64,000 nucleotides of DNA, taken from Polyodon spathula (taxonomy: Eukaryota; Chordata; Actinopteri; Acipenseriformes; Polyodontidae). Where the stretch lies: the NCBI RefSeq assembly GCF_017654505.1, contig NC_054537.1:79274118-79338117 (forward strand), read 5' to 3'. Position 1 is the first letter of the stretch. Every line of letters begins with the position of its first letter. Of this stretch, positions 52,470-64,000 are shown in pieces. The translations under genes were made by a program, and so were the position numbers. The notes beneath the pieces are model-generated. The model saw nothing but the letters and a program-made list of their open reading frames with translations, did not search any database and was not told the origin of the DNA.

Positions 52470-54747
52470 TATATATATATATAGCTGTAAATATCTAACT
52501 GCAACTTAATAATAAATGAAAATACAGTCGGCAGCGCAAAGTAAAAAAATTCCTGAACAAGCCCCAATTAAACAAGAGGCATTTCAGACAAACTTAGTCA
52601 CACTTTTTTGTTTCTAAGAAAAGAGAAAGATTGAAATTACACCACATTATGATTTAATGTTAAGTACATCATTTAAAATAAGTCTTTTTTAATTTTATTT
52701 CTACATGAAATCTTATCACAAGGTGAGGTACCTGCGATGATGACACACCAACTGTCCTGTGCAACAGCAGCATGAGAAACCGACTCCAGCTGTTTTTGAC
52801 TCAATTTACGCAAGTCACAGCGTAATCATGTACTCGCTGCACCGCGCTACACAACTCTGTCTTGTTCTGTCTCCGTTCATTTGAAAATACTGTATCCCAA
52901 TTAAATGAAGTGACGTCCCAATTAAACAACATAAATAGCATAGGCGAATTCTGATAATAGTGGAAATATTTTCCATGAAATAATGTATATATTATAACAC
53001 AAGATCTTAACTGCTGCTAGATGGCACTGTTAGTTTATTTATTCTCCTCAACAATGTCTACTTGTTAAATTTTCTTTTTTTCTTGCCAACTATAAAGTAC
53101 ATCACACTGTACACATACACATTTTTGATATGTGTATATATGTGATAATACGCTTTGTATAGAGCATATATTTGGTATTATAGTTTCTCATAGCATTGTT
53201 GCCACTGTTCTCAATATAAGTCTCAAATGCTCACTCCTGAATGACAGGCACAAGGACCCAGGAACATGCTGTGGGAAGGTTGCAAAGCATAATCAACTGG
53301 CATTGTGTCCTAAGTGCTAAAGACAAGAGACCACCCAAACCGAATCAACTGGCATTGTGTCCTAAGTCCCAAAAATCAAAACAAAAGGAAGACAACCTGT
53401 GTGTCCAAATCTTCAGCCGTGGAGAAATGCTACTACAGTTTCTGCTGTCAGCTACCTAAGTAAGTTCTGAGGAAACAGGACAGCACAGTCCAATGGACTC
53501 AGCAATGTCAGAAGGTCTTTAGGAAAGCATACTTTTCCATTAATCTGGATATGAACACATTCAGTGTGTTTAAATACAGTCAGTATGAATATGTGGAATA
53601 TGTATTGCTCTTGAATTCCATGATATAGAATATAGAAATATGGATGAATAGTGAGCACTGGTAATTAGTTATTTTGGGTGGTTTTGTTATACTCGTTAAA
53701 ATCTCTTCTAGAATGAAGACTGTCATCCTAAGTTTGCCAATGTAAGGCAGTGGCTGGTATGGTAAGAGGTGCAGTAGCATGTTGTGGTTTGTAAAATGTC
53801 TTAAAGAGAATATATCTTTGTGCCTGTTGCTGTCATTATCAGTTTGTTCCTCAACAGTAAAATAATCTAATAACAATGCTACAAAATATATGGACTGAAT
53901 GCATATTTCTGGTGCAGGATTACTGTGACTAAAAAACACCTGACATTTCTATATAAGAAAGAAAACTTCTGAAGATAATGTTATGCTGCCCTCTAATGGT
54001 AAAGTTGAGAAGTCACACATAGCAAGTGTCAACTGAAAGAGGTAGTATATATAAATAGGCAGCCTACAAATCAAAACACGGTTCCTACAGCATTTTGTGG
54101 GTTAATATATTAAATCGCCATGTAAGAGTATTCTTTACAATAATGTAATTGGTTCATTTAATAACATTGTTGTCATTTGATAAATTACCACGTATTTATT
54201 TGAATCATATAAAAATGAATGATATTTTCAGTTTGTATTAAATGTTTACAGTTTTAGCGAGTCGGATGGTGTAGTCACCATGACTGTGTCTTCGAGTCTG
54301 TGTAGTGGGCTTGTCTCTCTCTTTTGTTTTGCTGTCTTCCTGGTAAACAGCCTTGTACTAGAGGAGCAGGGCCTTCTGCATAGGCTCCGGTTCTGATTGT
54401 AAGAACCTGTTGCCTGCCCTAAATCAGCTGTCCTTGGCTACTTTATTGACCTGGAAGGTGACTTCTTTTAGAAAATTGCATCTATATAAACAAAACAGCA
54501 AACAGCGAAAAATCAGCACTCAAAATATTTTTATTTTTATTGAATTTAAAACAAACATATTACAAAACCCATGTTCCTTTTTTTTAATTAAATAAAAATA
54601 AAGATATTTTGAGTCTAGACTTTTCACTGTTTTGTTTAATTATATAATAATGGCCCATGAACTGAAAAAGTATGTTAACACGCACTCCCGTAATGACCTC
54701 TAATATACATATATATAATATATATTATATTATAGCCATATATATAT

Positions 54748-54784
<37 letters not shown>

Positions 54785-55406
54785 ATCTTTGAGCCAAACA
54801 TTCAGTTTTAATGGCTTACCAAGAAAGTGTCCATAAGAAACATTACTAGTCACACTCAACATTTTTCCTCTTGAAAAGGATTCAATGCTGATTTATATTC
54901 ATCAAAATAAATAAATAATGTTAAAAACATGGTCGTAAAACAAACAACTCATTTGGACACTTAACGTGTCTTCATCAGGTTCCCATAGAGACTATATATA
55001 TTTTAGCTCGAAGAGCCAGCTGCCCTATATATATATCATTTTAAAAACATTCATGCACAGCAAAGTTTTTTCCAAAAAGAGGTGCCGACCATAAGGCACT
55101 TTATATATAAATATGTCTGCAGAGTTAAAAAATACTTAACAGCAACCACATGTAAACTATATAAACTTTGCTTGATGACGATATGGAGACGAGGTTGGTC
55201 GCTCGTTCAAAAATCTCTTGTTGCTTCAGACTTGACCGCTAATAATTACATCATCAGATTCCTCTTACATTTTGTTTTAAACAAAACATGAAACAAACAG
55301 AATGCATTAGTATTAAATAACTGTCTAAGTTAACTATGTAACATAGAGCAGAATATACAACTGTATTTTAAAGTGTTTTTTTTTATTATTATTAATTTGT
55401 ATTTTA

Positions 55407-55976
55407 AAGGTTACAAACGAGAGCAGGCCATTCGGCACATCTTGTTCATTTGGTTGTTAATAGCTTCTTGATCCCAGAATGTCATCAAGCAGCTTCTTAA
55501 AGGATACCAAGGTTTCAGCTTCAACAACATTACTGAGGAGTGTAAAAAAGTGCCTCCTATTTTCTGTTCTGAATGCCCCTTTATCTAATCTCCATTTGTG
55601 ACCCCTGGTCCTTATTTCTTTTTTCAGGTCAAAAAAGTCCCCTGGGTCGACATTGTCAATACCGATTGGATTTTTTAATGATTGAATTAGATCGCTGCGT
55701 AGTCTTTTTTGTTCAAGACTGAATAGATTAAATTCTTTCAGCCTGTCTGCATATTACATGCCTTTTAAATCAGGAATAATTCTACTCGCTCTTCTTTGCA
55801 CTCTTTCTAGAGCAGAAATATCCTTTTTGTAGCGAGGTTTGACCACAACTAAACACAATATTCTACATGAGGTCTTACTAATGCATTGTAAAGTTTTAGC
55901 ATTACTTTCCTTGATTTAAATTCAGCACTTTTCATTATATACCTGAGCACTTTGTTAGCCTTTCTTTATAGCTTAC
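55407..55976 (-). mobile_element. CR1-type LINE, C-terminal ORF2 and 3' end
   Basis: The minus strand reads LKLYNALVRPHVEYCV (near 55890), a LERVQRRA-like stretch, ADRLKEFNLFSLEQKRLRSD, NVDPGDFFDLKKEIRTRGHK and WRLDKG. It then follows the same tail as 16871-17165, with a small deletion removing the RVWNQLP part. Stops and shifts are present. The upstream side is cut at 55976 by the LTR-like copy F. Confidence 0.85.
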
Positions 55977-56320
55977 TGTGACAGAGATCAAATGATTCTT
56001 GATGTTAGATCTCCCTTCCGACCTGCGAGGGTGCTGTGTAAAGGGAACAGAGTACCCTTGTCTAAATGGAATGACAGTTTATTCCCAGGTTAGGTGGAAG
56101 TCAGCCATCTAGAAAGGGGGCAGAGCTACTGTACACAAAGTCAATGACCCGGACGGGAAACAGTGTGGTATCCGTGGATTGAAGGAGCGGATGCGCTCCT
56201 TGACAAGGGGTCATGAGGGATGGTATAAAAAGGGGTCGTAGTGAAGTGATCTGTTCCTTTTTTAATTGGTTAGAGAAAGCCTAAAAAGCAAAACGGTGAG
56301 CCTCGACAGATGCTCCATCA
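55977..56320 (+). mobile_element. LTR copy F (related to copy E), truncated
   Basis: Starts TGTGACAGAGATCAAATG and is similar to copy E for about 340 bases: GAGGTTGCTGTG-like start, GGTGGAAGTCAGCC, CATCTAGAAAGGGGGC, GGTATAAAAAGGGG TATA region. The end seen in copy E is absent; the sequence runs into the DIRS relic. No matching target duplication found. Confidence 0.65.
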
Positions 56321-56334
56321 CAATTGCTGTGTGG

Positions 56335-57200
56335 GTCAGTGCCCCTTCTTGGGACTAGGAACAAATCAGCCAGTTATCTAGGTAATTCATCACCTTGATC
56401 CCTTGCAAGGGAGCTAAGATGGCATCAACATGCTTTGCAAACGTGCCGGAGGGGCTAAGGAGAGACCGTGGACAGAGAGATATGTGGTAAACCAGTCACC
56501 TGGCCAGAAAGACTGGAGGATGTGGTGATGTGTGACCATCTGGAAAACCTCCTCTCCTTCAAGAGCCCATTGAGGTATCTCAGGTCTAGGATGGGGTGAA
56601 GGCCGTCATCTTTCTTTGGAACCAAGAAATACCTTGAATAGAACCCCTGTCTTCGAGAGGTGTGTTTTATGAGATGGATGGTTTGTTTTTGAAGTAGTGT
56701 TTCTACCTCTTGTTTGAGGGCCAAGACCAGGAGAGGGTTGTTCACAGATGTGACTGTGATTCCTCGAAAGGGAGGAGTTCCTGAGTGGAATTGCAGGGTG
56801 TAGCTGGGGTGTATGGTGGTGAGAACCCAGGAGTGCAATTGTGCCAGTAGTGCAGATGATGTTGTGCAAATGGATTGGTCTACAAGGCCCCTGCTGAGGT
56901 TGTGGCAGAGGCTGCCTTGGAGGCTCCCTGGGCGCTGGTCCACATGTCTGGTGTTCACTCGTCTTTGTTGCTGGTTCCTTGCCTCAGAGGCCTGGAGGCA
57001 GTGACTCAGGTCAGCCTGTTGTGCCGTAGGGATCTGGATAATCCGGGTTACTGTGGTACCGCCTTCCCCTTCCCAATTCCGAAGCATGGGAGGGAAGCAT
57101 CGCAGCTACCTGCTGGGACATCTCTCGCTCTCTGTGAGAGCCCTGCAAGATTGTCTCTACTGGTGGTACAAAAGTGTGGCCAGGGGAGATAGGCACATCT
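56335..57200 (-). mobile_element. DIRS-type reverse transcriptase relic
   Basis: Minus strand. FRGITVTSVNNPLLVLALKQ, then FYSRYFLVPKKDDGLHPILD and LRYLNGLLKERRF (about 56770-56540) mark the start of a DIRS1-type reverse transcriptase. A deletion removes the LKDAYF catalytic region. Sequence resumes with PSGTFAKHVDAILAPLQG and VMNYLDNWLICS (about 56460-56345). The expected YLDDW reads YLDNW. A different family from the element at 48950. Inactive. Confidence 0.75.
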
Positions 57201-58150
57201 AGTATGCAGAATTTTCAGCATCTGGGACCCTCGCTTGAGAAAGCCAGAGCTGTCTGCGCACCTCCACAAAGCTCACCAGGCTTCATCCCAGGGCTTGTCC
57301 TTGGAAGCCTGAGATTTGTAACAACTTGCCCAAGACTAGTGGCTCGGGGAGGGTTATGGAGCACAGCATTCCATCCAGATAGGCCGTTAAGAGGCCTCCT
57401 GTGTTCACCAGATGCTTAACCTGCGCTTCAGCCGCATAAGCGTACTTAAGTGGAATTCCTTGATCCTTCATTGGCCGTTAGGGCATACAGGATCCTTGGA
57501 AGGGCCTCCCACTGGGGGAGCTTACACTAAGGCCGCTATGGCCGCTAAGTGTGGATGCACTCTTGGACACACTGGGCACTGAGGCTGGGCGTTGCCAAGA
57601 GGATTTTACCTCCTCCAGGAAGTCCAGGAATGCCGGAAATGGCTAGGGTGTAAAAGTCTGCCCTGGTCTGAAGACAGACCTGCGCTGTTCGGAACTTGCC
57701 TTCCAGGGTACCTGGAGGAAGTTGACAGCCCTCTCCATCAGTGGCCGAACCGAGTTCGAGGACGCTGGAATCTCAGGTTCCGAGGCAAGCTCGGAGCTGG
57801 GGACCATTACCTGAGTAAGGTCTGGGTCCTGAGTCATCAATGATTTAGTGCACCGAGGGTGCCAAAGCACAGAGGCACTAAGACTCTGAAGCACAGAGGA
57901 CCCGTAGGTACCGCGGGCATTGAGGTGTCAAAGCACCGAGCACCAAGTACCGAAGGCAAAGCACCAAGGTACTGAGCTCCGTGTCTGTGTGTGGGCAGTC
58001 ACACATCCAGGAGCAGTGCATAGCTTGCAATGGTGTGGAGCGTAGCCTGCAGACAGTTGCAGTGCAGTCACATAACCAGTGCAGCACGAAGCTTGCAGTG
58101 GAGTGGAGCACCCAAGATGGCATCGGAACCTCGTAGAGCCCTCAACCGGT
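57201..58150 (-). other. Probable upstream part of the DIRS relic
   Basis: GC-richer than surrounding DNA. 57880-58120 is internally repetitive: CAAAGCACCGAG, AGCACCAAG and CAGTGCATAGCTTGCA words recur. Position and composition suggest a decayed gag-like region of the DIRS element, but no domain is recognisable. Confidence 0.3.
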
Positions 58151-61100
58151 GCAGCGCATAGCTTGTGGGGTAGTACAATCACGGACCCGTGATTTCATTT
58201 TTAAACTGCAAGGCAGTAGTATAGAGACACTCGACAGCAAGCTGGAGTGTTTTTATTTTTTTATGTTAGCCAGCGTAGTTCAGGGGGCGTGCAGTAGGGG
58301 GCTTCCAATTTCCTGTCAATTAGTACCTATTTTCTATTTAAGCCCTGATCACTTGCACCCTCGCTGTCTAGCATTTCGTTTTTGTAGCAAACACTCAGAC
58401 GCTGTCTTTTCGTGCTTCACTGCTAATCTACACTTCATTGCCTTTCACTGGAGGTCAATTCTCTGCGCAGCACTCCCAAGATATTATCAAATATTTTCCT
58501 ACCTGCTCCAGTGCTGCTTCTCATTTTTCAGCTTCTCCATTCGGCTGCAGGAGCTCCAGTGTTAGTCTTTCCTGCTCTTTCCAGCCTCCAGTCCAGCAAC
58601 AGCACCGTCCAAACCGCAGCTTCATTTCTCAACTCATCCACGTCTTTGTTAGACAGACTGGCACTCCACTAAAACCTCTAAAGCTCCTTCAACAAGACAT
58701 CGACATTCCCATCGTCAGCGTTTGCCTTGCCATAATTCCTCTTTTTAATCCACCACAAAGATCTGTCAGCTGAACATTTCTTTACTCTTCGATTGCAATC
58801 AAGCACCCCTCCTCCGCTCCCAGAGCCAGCACAAATTATTGTTCCTTTATAAGATCCTGCCCTGGATTTCTATTAGCTACATTCAACGTTTTAAAGACAT
58901 ATCCAGTCAATTTCATACTCCATTTCAACACGTGGCGACTTGTGCTCTCGACTGGTCACAACATGCTCCAACAACACTGCTGTTCTGCAACTTTTCCACT
59001 GGCGCCTCTCAGTCTGTGGCTACCATGGCCATGCCCTCATTGCATGACTGCAGGGAGTGGTAAGTCGCCATGGTGACCAGGCAGCTTTATCTGCACTGCG
59101 AGCTCCGGGCCTCAGTACTGCAATCTTCTGGCTTGCTGCTGCTGCGCTTTCACAATCTGCGAGGGCTCGTTCAACTCGTCGAATTGTGACATCTAAATAC
59201 TGTGTTAACGTATTTATATACATGACTAACTGTCCTAAAACATGTAACGAAGATATTCAAATCTAAAAGAATACGCAATTGTTGTTCTACACCGACAAGG
59301 ATTTTAATCACAATAACCAAATGTATTCTACCAGGCTTCACTCAAGCCAATGGTTAATTCTAATCGCTATCTAATGATAGATGGCATTATAACACCACAA
59401 ACTTTATATAGTATCTAAGCTGGTTTGCTATCACTGTGAAGCTTGCACACTCCAGCTTTTCTATACATTCCTGCAGTTTGTTGTCACTCCGAGGGATTCA
59501 CAGGACTCCCCCTCCTCCTAAACCTTTTGTAGCAACTGATGTTATCCAATTTCAACTCTTCCCCTCTTCAAGGACCTGGTCATGAAGCAACCTTACTCAG
59601 CTGTTTATGAGATGCTCAGTATCTACCATCATAGTAATGTCCTGCTTTCCTGCATCACGCATCCATTCCTGTGAATTATTCCTGTTCCCAGATTCATGTT
59701 TCCTCATCTGGCGCTGCTCCTCCAATCCGACCAGCTTCATCAAAGTCATCATTTCATCAACGCGAGCCGCTAGTCAGTCATGGAACCATGTCCTACGATT
59801 TATCAACGTTCCAGTCAATGTCCTCCTACCACCAATAGACAATAAACTGCTCCCGACCAATCAATAGGTTTTGCAGATGCCTCGGAGCAACATATTCTTC
59901 ATCCTCTCAGGTTCTGCAGCTGTCTCAGATCTCTGCAATCTTCATCTCTGCCCAAAAGCAGCCCCATCTCTGGCTCCATCTAAATCTGCCTTAACACTGA
60001 AAGACCAATATCTACTGCATTCAGCAGATCCCTTCCCTCTGCAGCAGACCACCGCACTCTACCGATGGTAGTCCTCTGTTCTCTATTGCAGATCTCTGCT
60101 TCAGCAGATCTCTGCTCTCACAGCTGGGCCTCTGCACACTACTGACAGCACTCCATTGTTTTCTTCCTCAGACCTCTGCTCTGTTCAGCAGATCCTGCCC
60201 TCTACTGTTAATCGCTCCTCACTACAGCAGATCTCCACTCCCTCTTCAGATCAGCTCACTACTGCAGTTGCAAAAGTCACTCTAGTTTACTGTTTAAATC
60301 TGCAGCTACACTTCTCCAGAGCCTACAATGCTCCAGCCTTCCTCCAATACGCAGATCGTGGCAGCATTCCTACAATCAAGGTTAACGCTAATCCCCATCT
60401 AATAAAATACAGGGCACTTCCTCAGCAATCCTATTCATATCACGACTCATCCTCCCAAATGTTACAGCATTAATACTTGGTTTGAGTCGTGGTACGAGAC
60501 TAGAAATCTGTCTTGATTATGAGCTAAGGATTTTCAGTATTAAGAGAATAACTGGGTTTGCGAAACCCAAATCTCTGAATGTGAGTTTACCTTTTTCTAT
60601 TTCAAGCAGACATGATAGTAGCAAACTGCTGATCGATCCTGTATTAACTAACACATAGAAAGGCGGCATCTCATCTCTGCCCTCATTTCTAGAATATGGG
60701 ACGCAAAGGCGCCATGCTTCCCCAGTAGCCGATTCATGTTCGTTCAGTCCAGCTGCCACCTCAGCTCTCAGTTCCAGCTCTCCTTCTGCCTCTACTTTCG
60801 GTATCCAAGTTCAGTCAGTTGGTCCCATTTGCTTTCACAATCTCCATCCAGAATCCTCAGCTTCTCCAAATGCTATTTGACTGAATCCTACTCTCAGAAA
60901 CCTCCTTCAATCTGCTCAGCATTACATGTCTGCAGCCATCCACCTTGTTCAAGAGCTCCTATTCTACAGCCTGCTCAGTGTCTTCAATCCTCTGCCCCCA
61001 GATTCGAATAATCATAGCCCTTCAATCAAAACCTGGCTCTCATGGTCCGTCCTAGGGATTCTCTCCAACTCCCTCCAGTCTCTCCATATCAGCATTCTGC

Positions 61101-61380
61101 CTGACCCTCTGTGGGATTCTTAAGAGCTTTCCCCCTGCCTCACCTTCCTGTCTGTCAATATCAACATATATTCTCCATTTGCTAATTTCCACTCTTCAGA
61201 AAAGCCGCTTCTCCCCCTACAATGATTTACCCATGGAGATCAGCTGCCTCTCGGCCACCTTCCATGCTTACTCCATCACTTGGCTGCATACCTCACGACG
61301 GATCAATTCATCGCGGTCGGTCCACTCACCCGTCAAGTATCAAGTCCCCTACCTCCCTCCATTCCTCCACCCTCTCCTCC

Positions 61381-61560
61381 AGAGCAGGCCTCCCTCCTCG
61401 CCTCCTTGCATGGCTCCCTCCTCTCCACTCTCGCCTCCAGAGCAGGCCTCCCTCCTCGCCTCCTTTCATGGCTCCCTCCTCTCCACCCTCGCCATCCTCG
61501 CAGGCCTCCCTCCTCTCCACCCTCGCCTCCAGAGCAGGTCTCCCTCCTCGACTCTCAAAC
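61381..61560. repeat. 58-bp minisatellite
   Basis: AGAGCAGGCCTCCCTCCTCG begins units at 61381 and 61439 (period 58). A shortened unit lies near 61499 and another starts AGAGCAGGTCTCCC at 61531. Each holds ATGGCTCCCTCCTCTCCAC. Confidence 0.85.
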
Positions 61561-62307
61561 CCCCCTCCCCTTCCCCCCCAGCCTGATCACGAATGTGGGG
61601 GAGCTGGTCCTCCTCCGCAGTGGATTCCTACATTCATTCATCCTTCCATGATATAGTTGCTGTTCCTTCTAAAAATGCTAGCATGCCCGGAGTGCGGGCT
61701 ACCTGTCTGCCGGGGCCACTAGAGGTTTTCCCCTAATCAGCCTCAAGGGGTTTTTTCCTCTCCACTGAGCAGCAGGTATACACGTTGTCATATCCCACTA
61801 AATTACTAACCATCCTCCTGTTTGTCTGTTTGTCCTTCTAGTCTTTTGTTTGTTATGCACTGGCATGTGCTGTCTTTTGTTTGTCTCATGGTGTGGGAGA
61901 TTTGGTGAGGAGCCGGGGGTCCATCCTTCCTCGACCTCAGGGCAGGCTTCACCCTCCCTTGACCTTCAGGGGGGTTCTCACCATGTGAGTCAGAGCGGAC
62001 CCCAGGCCACACTCTGTTCTTTCACAGCTCCTGCGCTTATCTTGCCTCACTCAAGGCTCTGTTCTATACTCTGTCTCAGTTCGGGTCATGGCTACTCATG
62101 CTCGAGTCCCATACTAACCTCTTGTTCTTATCTTAGGTCCCAGGCAGCAAGAAGTCTCGGCCAATTGGGGGTCTAACGAGCGCCCCGTTACAGAAGTCTC
62201 AGATGCTGGGTACCTCTCCCTCTCTATCTCCTTTCGTGTCCCGGTCTTCCGGAACCATCTTCATCTGAGGGGCGGCTCCCTGAGTCATAACCCTCATATG
62301 TGTTTTT

Positions 62308-62465
62308 GGTTGCTGGGTCCTTTGGCCCTGGGTCATGTCGGCATCGCTGCCCTCAGTCAGTGACCACTTTCAGTTATCCTGTCTTCGGTTGCTGGGTCCT
62401 TCGCCCCTGGGCTCGTGTCGGCATCACCACCCTCAGTCAGTGACCACCTTCTATCCTAGCTTCCA
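62308..62465. repeat. Two-copy 79-bp tandem repeat
   Basis: GGTTGCTGGGTCCTT starts copies at 62308 and 62387. Both contain GTGTCGGCATC- or ATGTCGGCATC-type words and CCCTCAGTCAGTGACCAC. Confidence 0.85.
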
Positions 62466-62640
62466 TGTCCAGCTTCGCTGGTCTGCTACTAGAGTGGGCC
62501 TCGCCTGCTCTTCTATCCTAGGTGCGGTCCTTTCTAGCCGGCACTCTGTCCTACTTACCGCTCCCTTCTGCTTCTTCTGCCCTATCCCTATCCTCCAGCT
62601 CATGCCCCGTGAATTTACTGTTAAGTAGTAAAAAACAATA

Positions 62641-63750
62641 GTAATCGACAACCTGTAGAGGTGCTAGACCGTGCATACTGAGTGGGTGTATCGAGGTCGC
62701 CCAGAGTCCTTGAGTCAACAGCAGTTGAAGAGCGAGGCTGGACTCGCTGTAGGGTCATGTTCTCCCTTCTCTTTTTTTTCTTTTACAGTGGCAAAAAGCA
62801 GAGGAAAATTAAGAAAGGAACATACATCAAGCTGCAGAGGTTAAAAAGCAGACTACAATTGTCGAGCGATGTAAGCTTTTGAAGAATTTTTAAAAAATGT
62901 TTTAAACGAAATACAGTTGCATAACGTTAACTCAGCCTTCAGTTGCCAAGTTTTTGAGTTTCTAAAAGAGTCAATCATAACTGGAAAAGATTAGTTATAC
63001 TCACTTACCTTACCTACCTGTCTGTGAAAGGCAAAAGAGACTAACATGTCCGTGCAGTGACTATTTATTACCTCGGTGAGGTGGGAACGAGGACGTCGCT
63101 CTGCGGAGAGGACTTTGATATAAAATGCTCAGAAATTATCTGACAAGCAGGCATATCTCAAAAGTATCATTGGCGGTCATTTTCGAATTGAAAGGGAATG
63201 GCCACTGTTTGTATTGGCATGGTTCTGTTAGCTATGTTTTGGAGTGAAGAGCAGCCCCTCAGGACTAAAAAGTTGTTAAAGTGTTGATAGATCAGTGCTG
63301 CACTCGAATCCCTTTCACACAGTTTGCAACTGAACATACAGTGCAATGGAATGGTTAAGTTTATATAACCCAGAGAATATTAGTCATCTTTTTTACTTCG
63401 TGATTTCTGTCATCCCAATGATGTTTTTGCTTCTGGCTGTTTGTCCAATCCCATCACTGTTCTCGACTACTAAAACATCACATTCAAGTGCCAGAGAGCT
63501 AGCACCAGAGGACTGGTGCAGATCACCCCTCGAAGGAAATCTATTCATAATACTGCACACAGTTTTACCAAAGAAAAGAGCCTATTTAATAGAAATATTC
63601 AGAAATTGTATATTGCATCGTGGCTGGATTCAAAGATCCATAACCTACCAGTGAGGATTTGTGCTGAAAGATATTTCTACTGATATCACAAGAGGCAAGT
63701 TTGCATTTTAACTATGGTCTATCTTAATATGTTTAGGGGTCATTGAGTAG
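62641..63750. other. Intergenic, nothing recognised
   Basis: No gene, domain or repeat recognised on either strand. Confidence 0.5.
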
Positions 63751-63775
63751 TAATAATAATAATAATAATAATAAT

Positions 63776-63868
<93 letters not shown>
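63751..63868. repeat. (AAT)n / (ATT)n / (AGT)n compound microsatellite
   Basis: (AAT)n from about 63751 switches near 63795 to (ATT)n, its own complement, so the block can fold on itself. It then continues as (AGT)n to about 63868. Confidence 0.95.
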
Positions 63869-64000
63869 TGTGTTATGTGTTATATAACATTATTTGATAC
63901 TGTTTAAGCAATATTATATAATTGTACACCAAGATTGTATTTGGTTTTATTGCTATTCCATATATAGTTTAATGATATTTATTTAATGGCATACAGCATT

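Larger units (their letters stand above)
51480..55406. other. Intergenic with two foldbacks, nothing else recognised
   Basis: Contains the hairpin 51561-51597 and the foldback 52322-52469. A 25-base word starting AATCAACTGGCATTG is repeated at 53291 and 53343 (period 52). A TA block lies at about 54709-54781. No gene recognised. Confidence 0.5.
58151..62640. other. Pyrimidine-rich, GC-richer region of unknown origin
   Basis: The plus strand is rich in CTCC and CAGCAGATC words; CAGCAGATCTCTGCTC-like motifs recur around 59990-60260. It differs from the AT-rich rest of the window. Open frames on both strands are low-complexity. A minus-strand frame at 60759-60517 (GEAWRLCVPYSRNEGRDEMP, PPFYVL) is less simple, but I do not recognise it. 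Two minisatellite-like blocks lie at 61381-61560 and 62308-62465. Probably a large decayed retroelement or satellite-rich block; not a supported gene. Confidence 0.4.

Noticed and set aside
61222..61656. Long overlapping open frames rich in Pro, Ser and Leu
   Set aside because: They are products of the pyrimidine-rich 58-bp minisatellite, open in several frames at once.

Overview
This is a 64 kb stretch of vertebrate nuclear DNA, AT-rich and full of transposable elements, with one recognisable host gene. The gene is KCNV1 (Kv8.1), a modulatory voltage-gated potassium channel subunit. It is split into two coding exons, 19272-20217 and 28914-29425, joined by an 8.7 kb intron, and the splice product is an apparently intact 485-residue protein. 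The repeat mix (Tc1-like transposons whose ends start CAGTGCCTATAG, L2- and CR1-type LINEs, a tRNA-derived SINE with a LINE tail, DIRS-type retroelements, gypsy, hAT, pogo/Tigger, many AT and AAT microsatellites) points to a ray-finned fish, possibly an early-branching one such as a sturgeon or paddlefish. The species guess is inference.

Layout. 1-19.2 kb: intergenic DNA with a solo LTR (974-1595), an L2-type LINE (7757-9078), a foldback MITE (9079-9451), a SINE (9652-9962), a Tigger-like element (13484-14622) and a CR1 fragment (16871-17165). 19.2-29.4 kb: KCNV1; its intron holds a Tc1-like element with a CR1 fragment inside it, an array of palindromic motifs split by a hAT element, a second decayed hAT gene, and a LINE fragment. 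29.4-46.5 kb: another LINE fragment starts almost at the stop codon; then a MITE, an internally deleted LINE cut by a Tc1 element, a gypsy integrase relic, a long-armed Tc1-like element whose left arm holds a solo LTR, two more solo LTRs and a third CAGTGCC Tc1 copy. 46.5-64 kb: a DIRS-like retroelement cut by a solo LTR, a CR1 fragment, a second DIRS relic, then a GC-richer, pyrimidine-rich region (58.2-62.6 kb) with minisatellites that I cannot assign.

The genes do not form a pathway. KCNV1 is the only functional candidate; every element ORF seen has stops, frameshifts, deletions or lost catalytic residues. I found no new gene system. The strongest unusual signal is a hairpin inside three related solo LTRs (about 1286-1342, 40435-40484, 44848-44916): the stem sequence differs between copies while base pairing and an AT-rich loop are kept. 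Several insertions can be dated relative to each other because target duplications and the interrupted host sequence are both visible.
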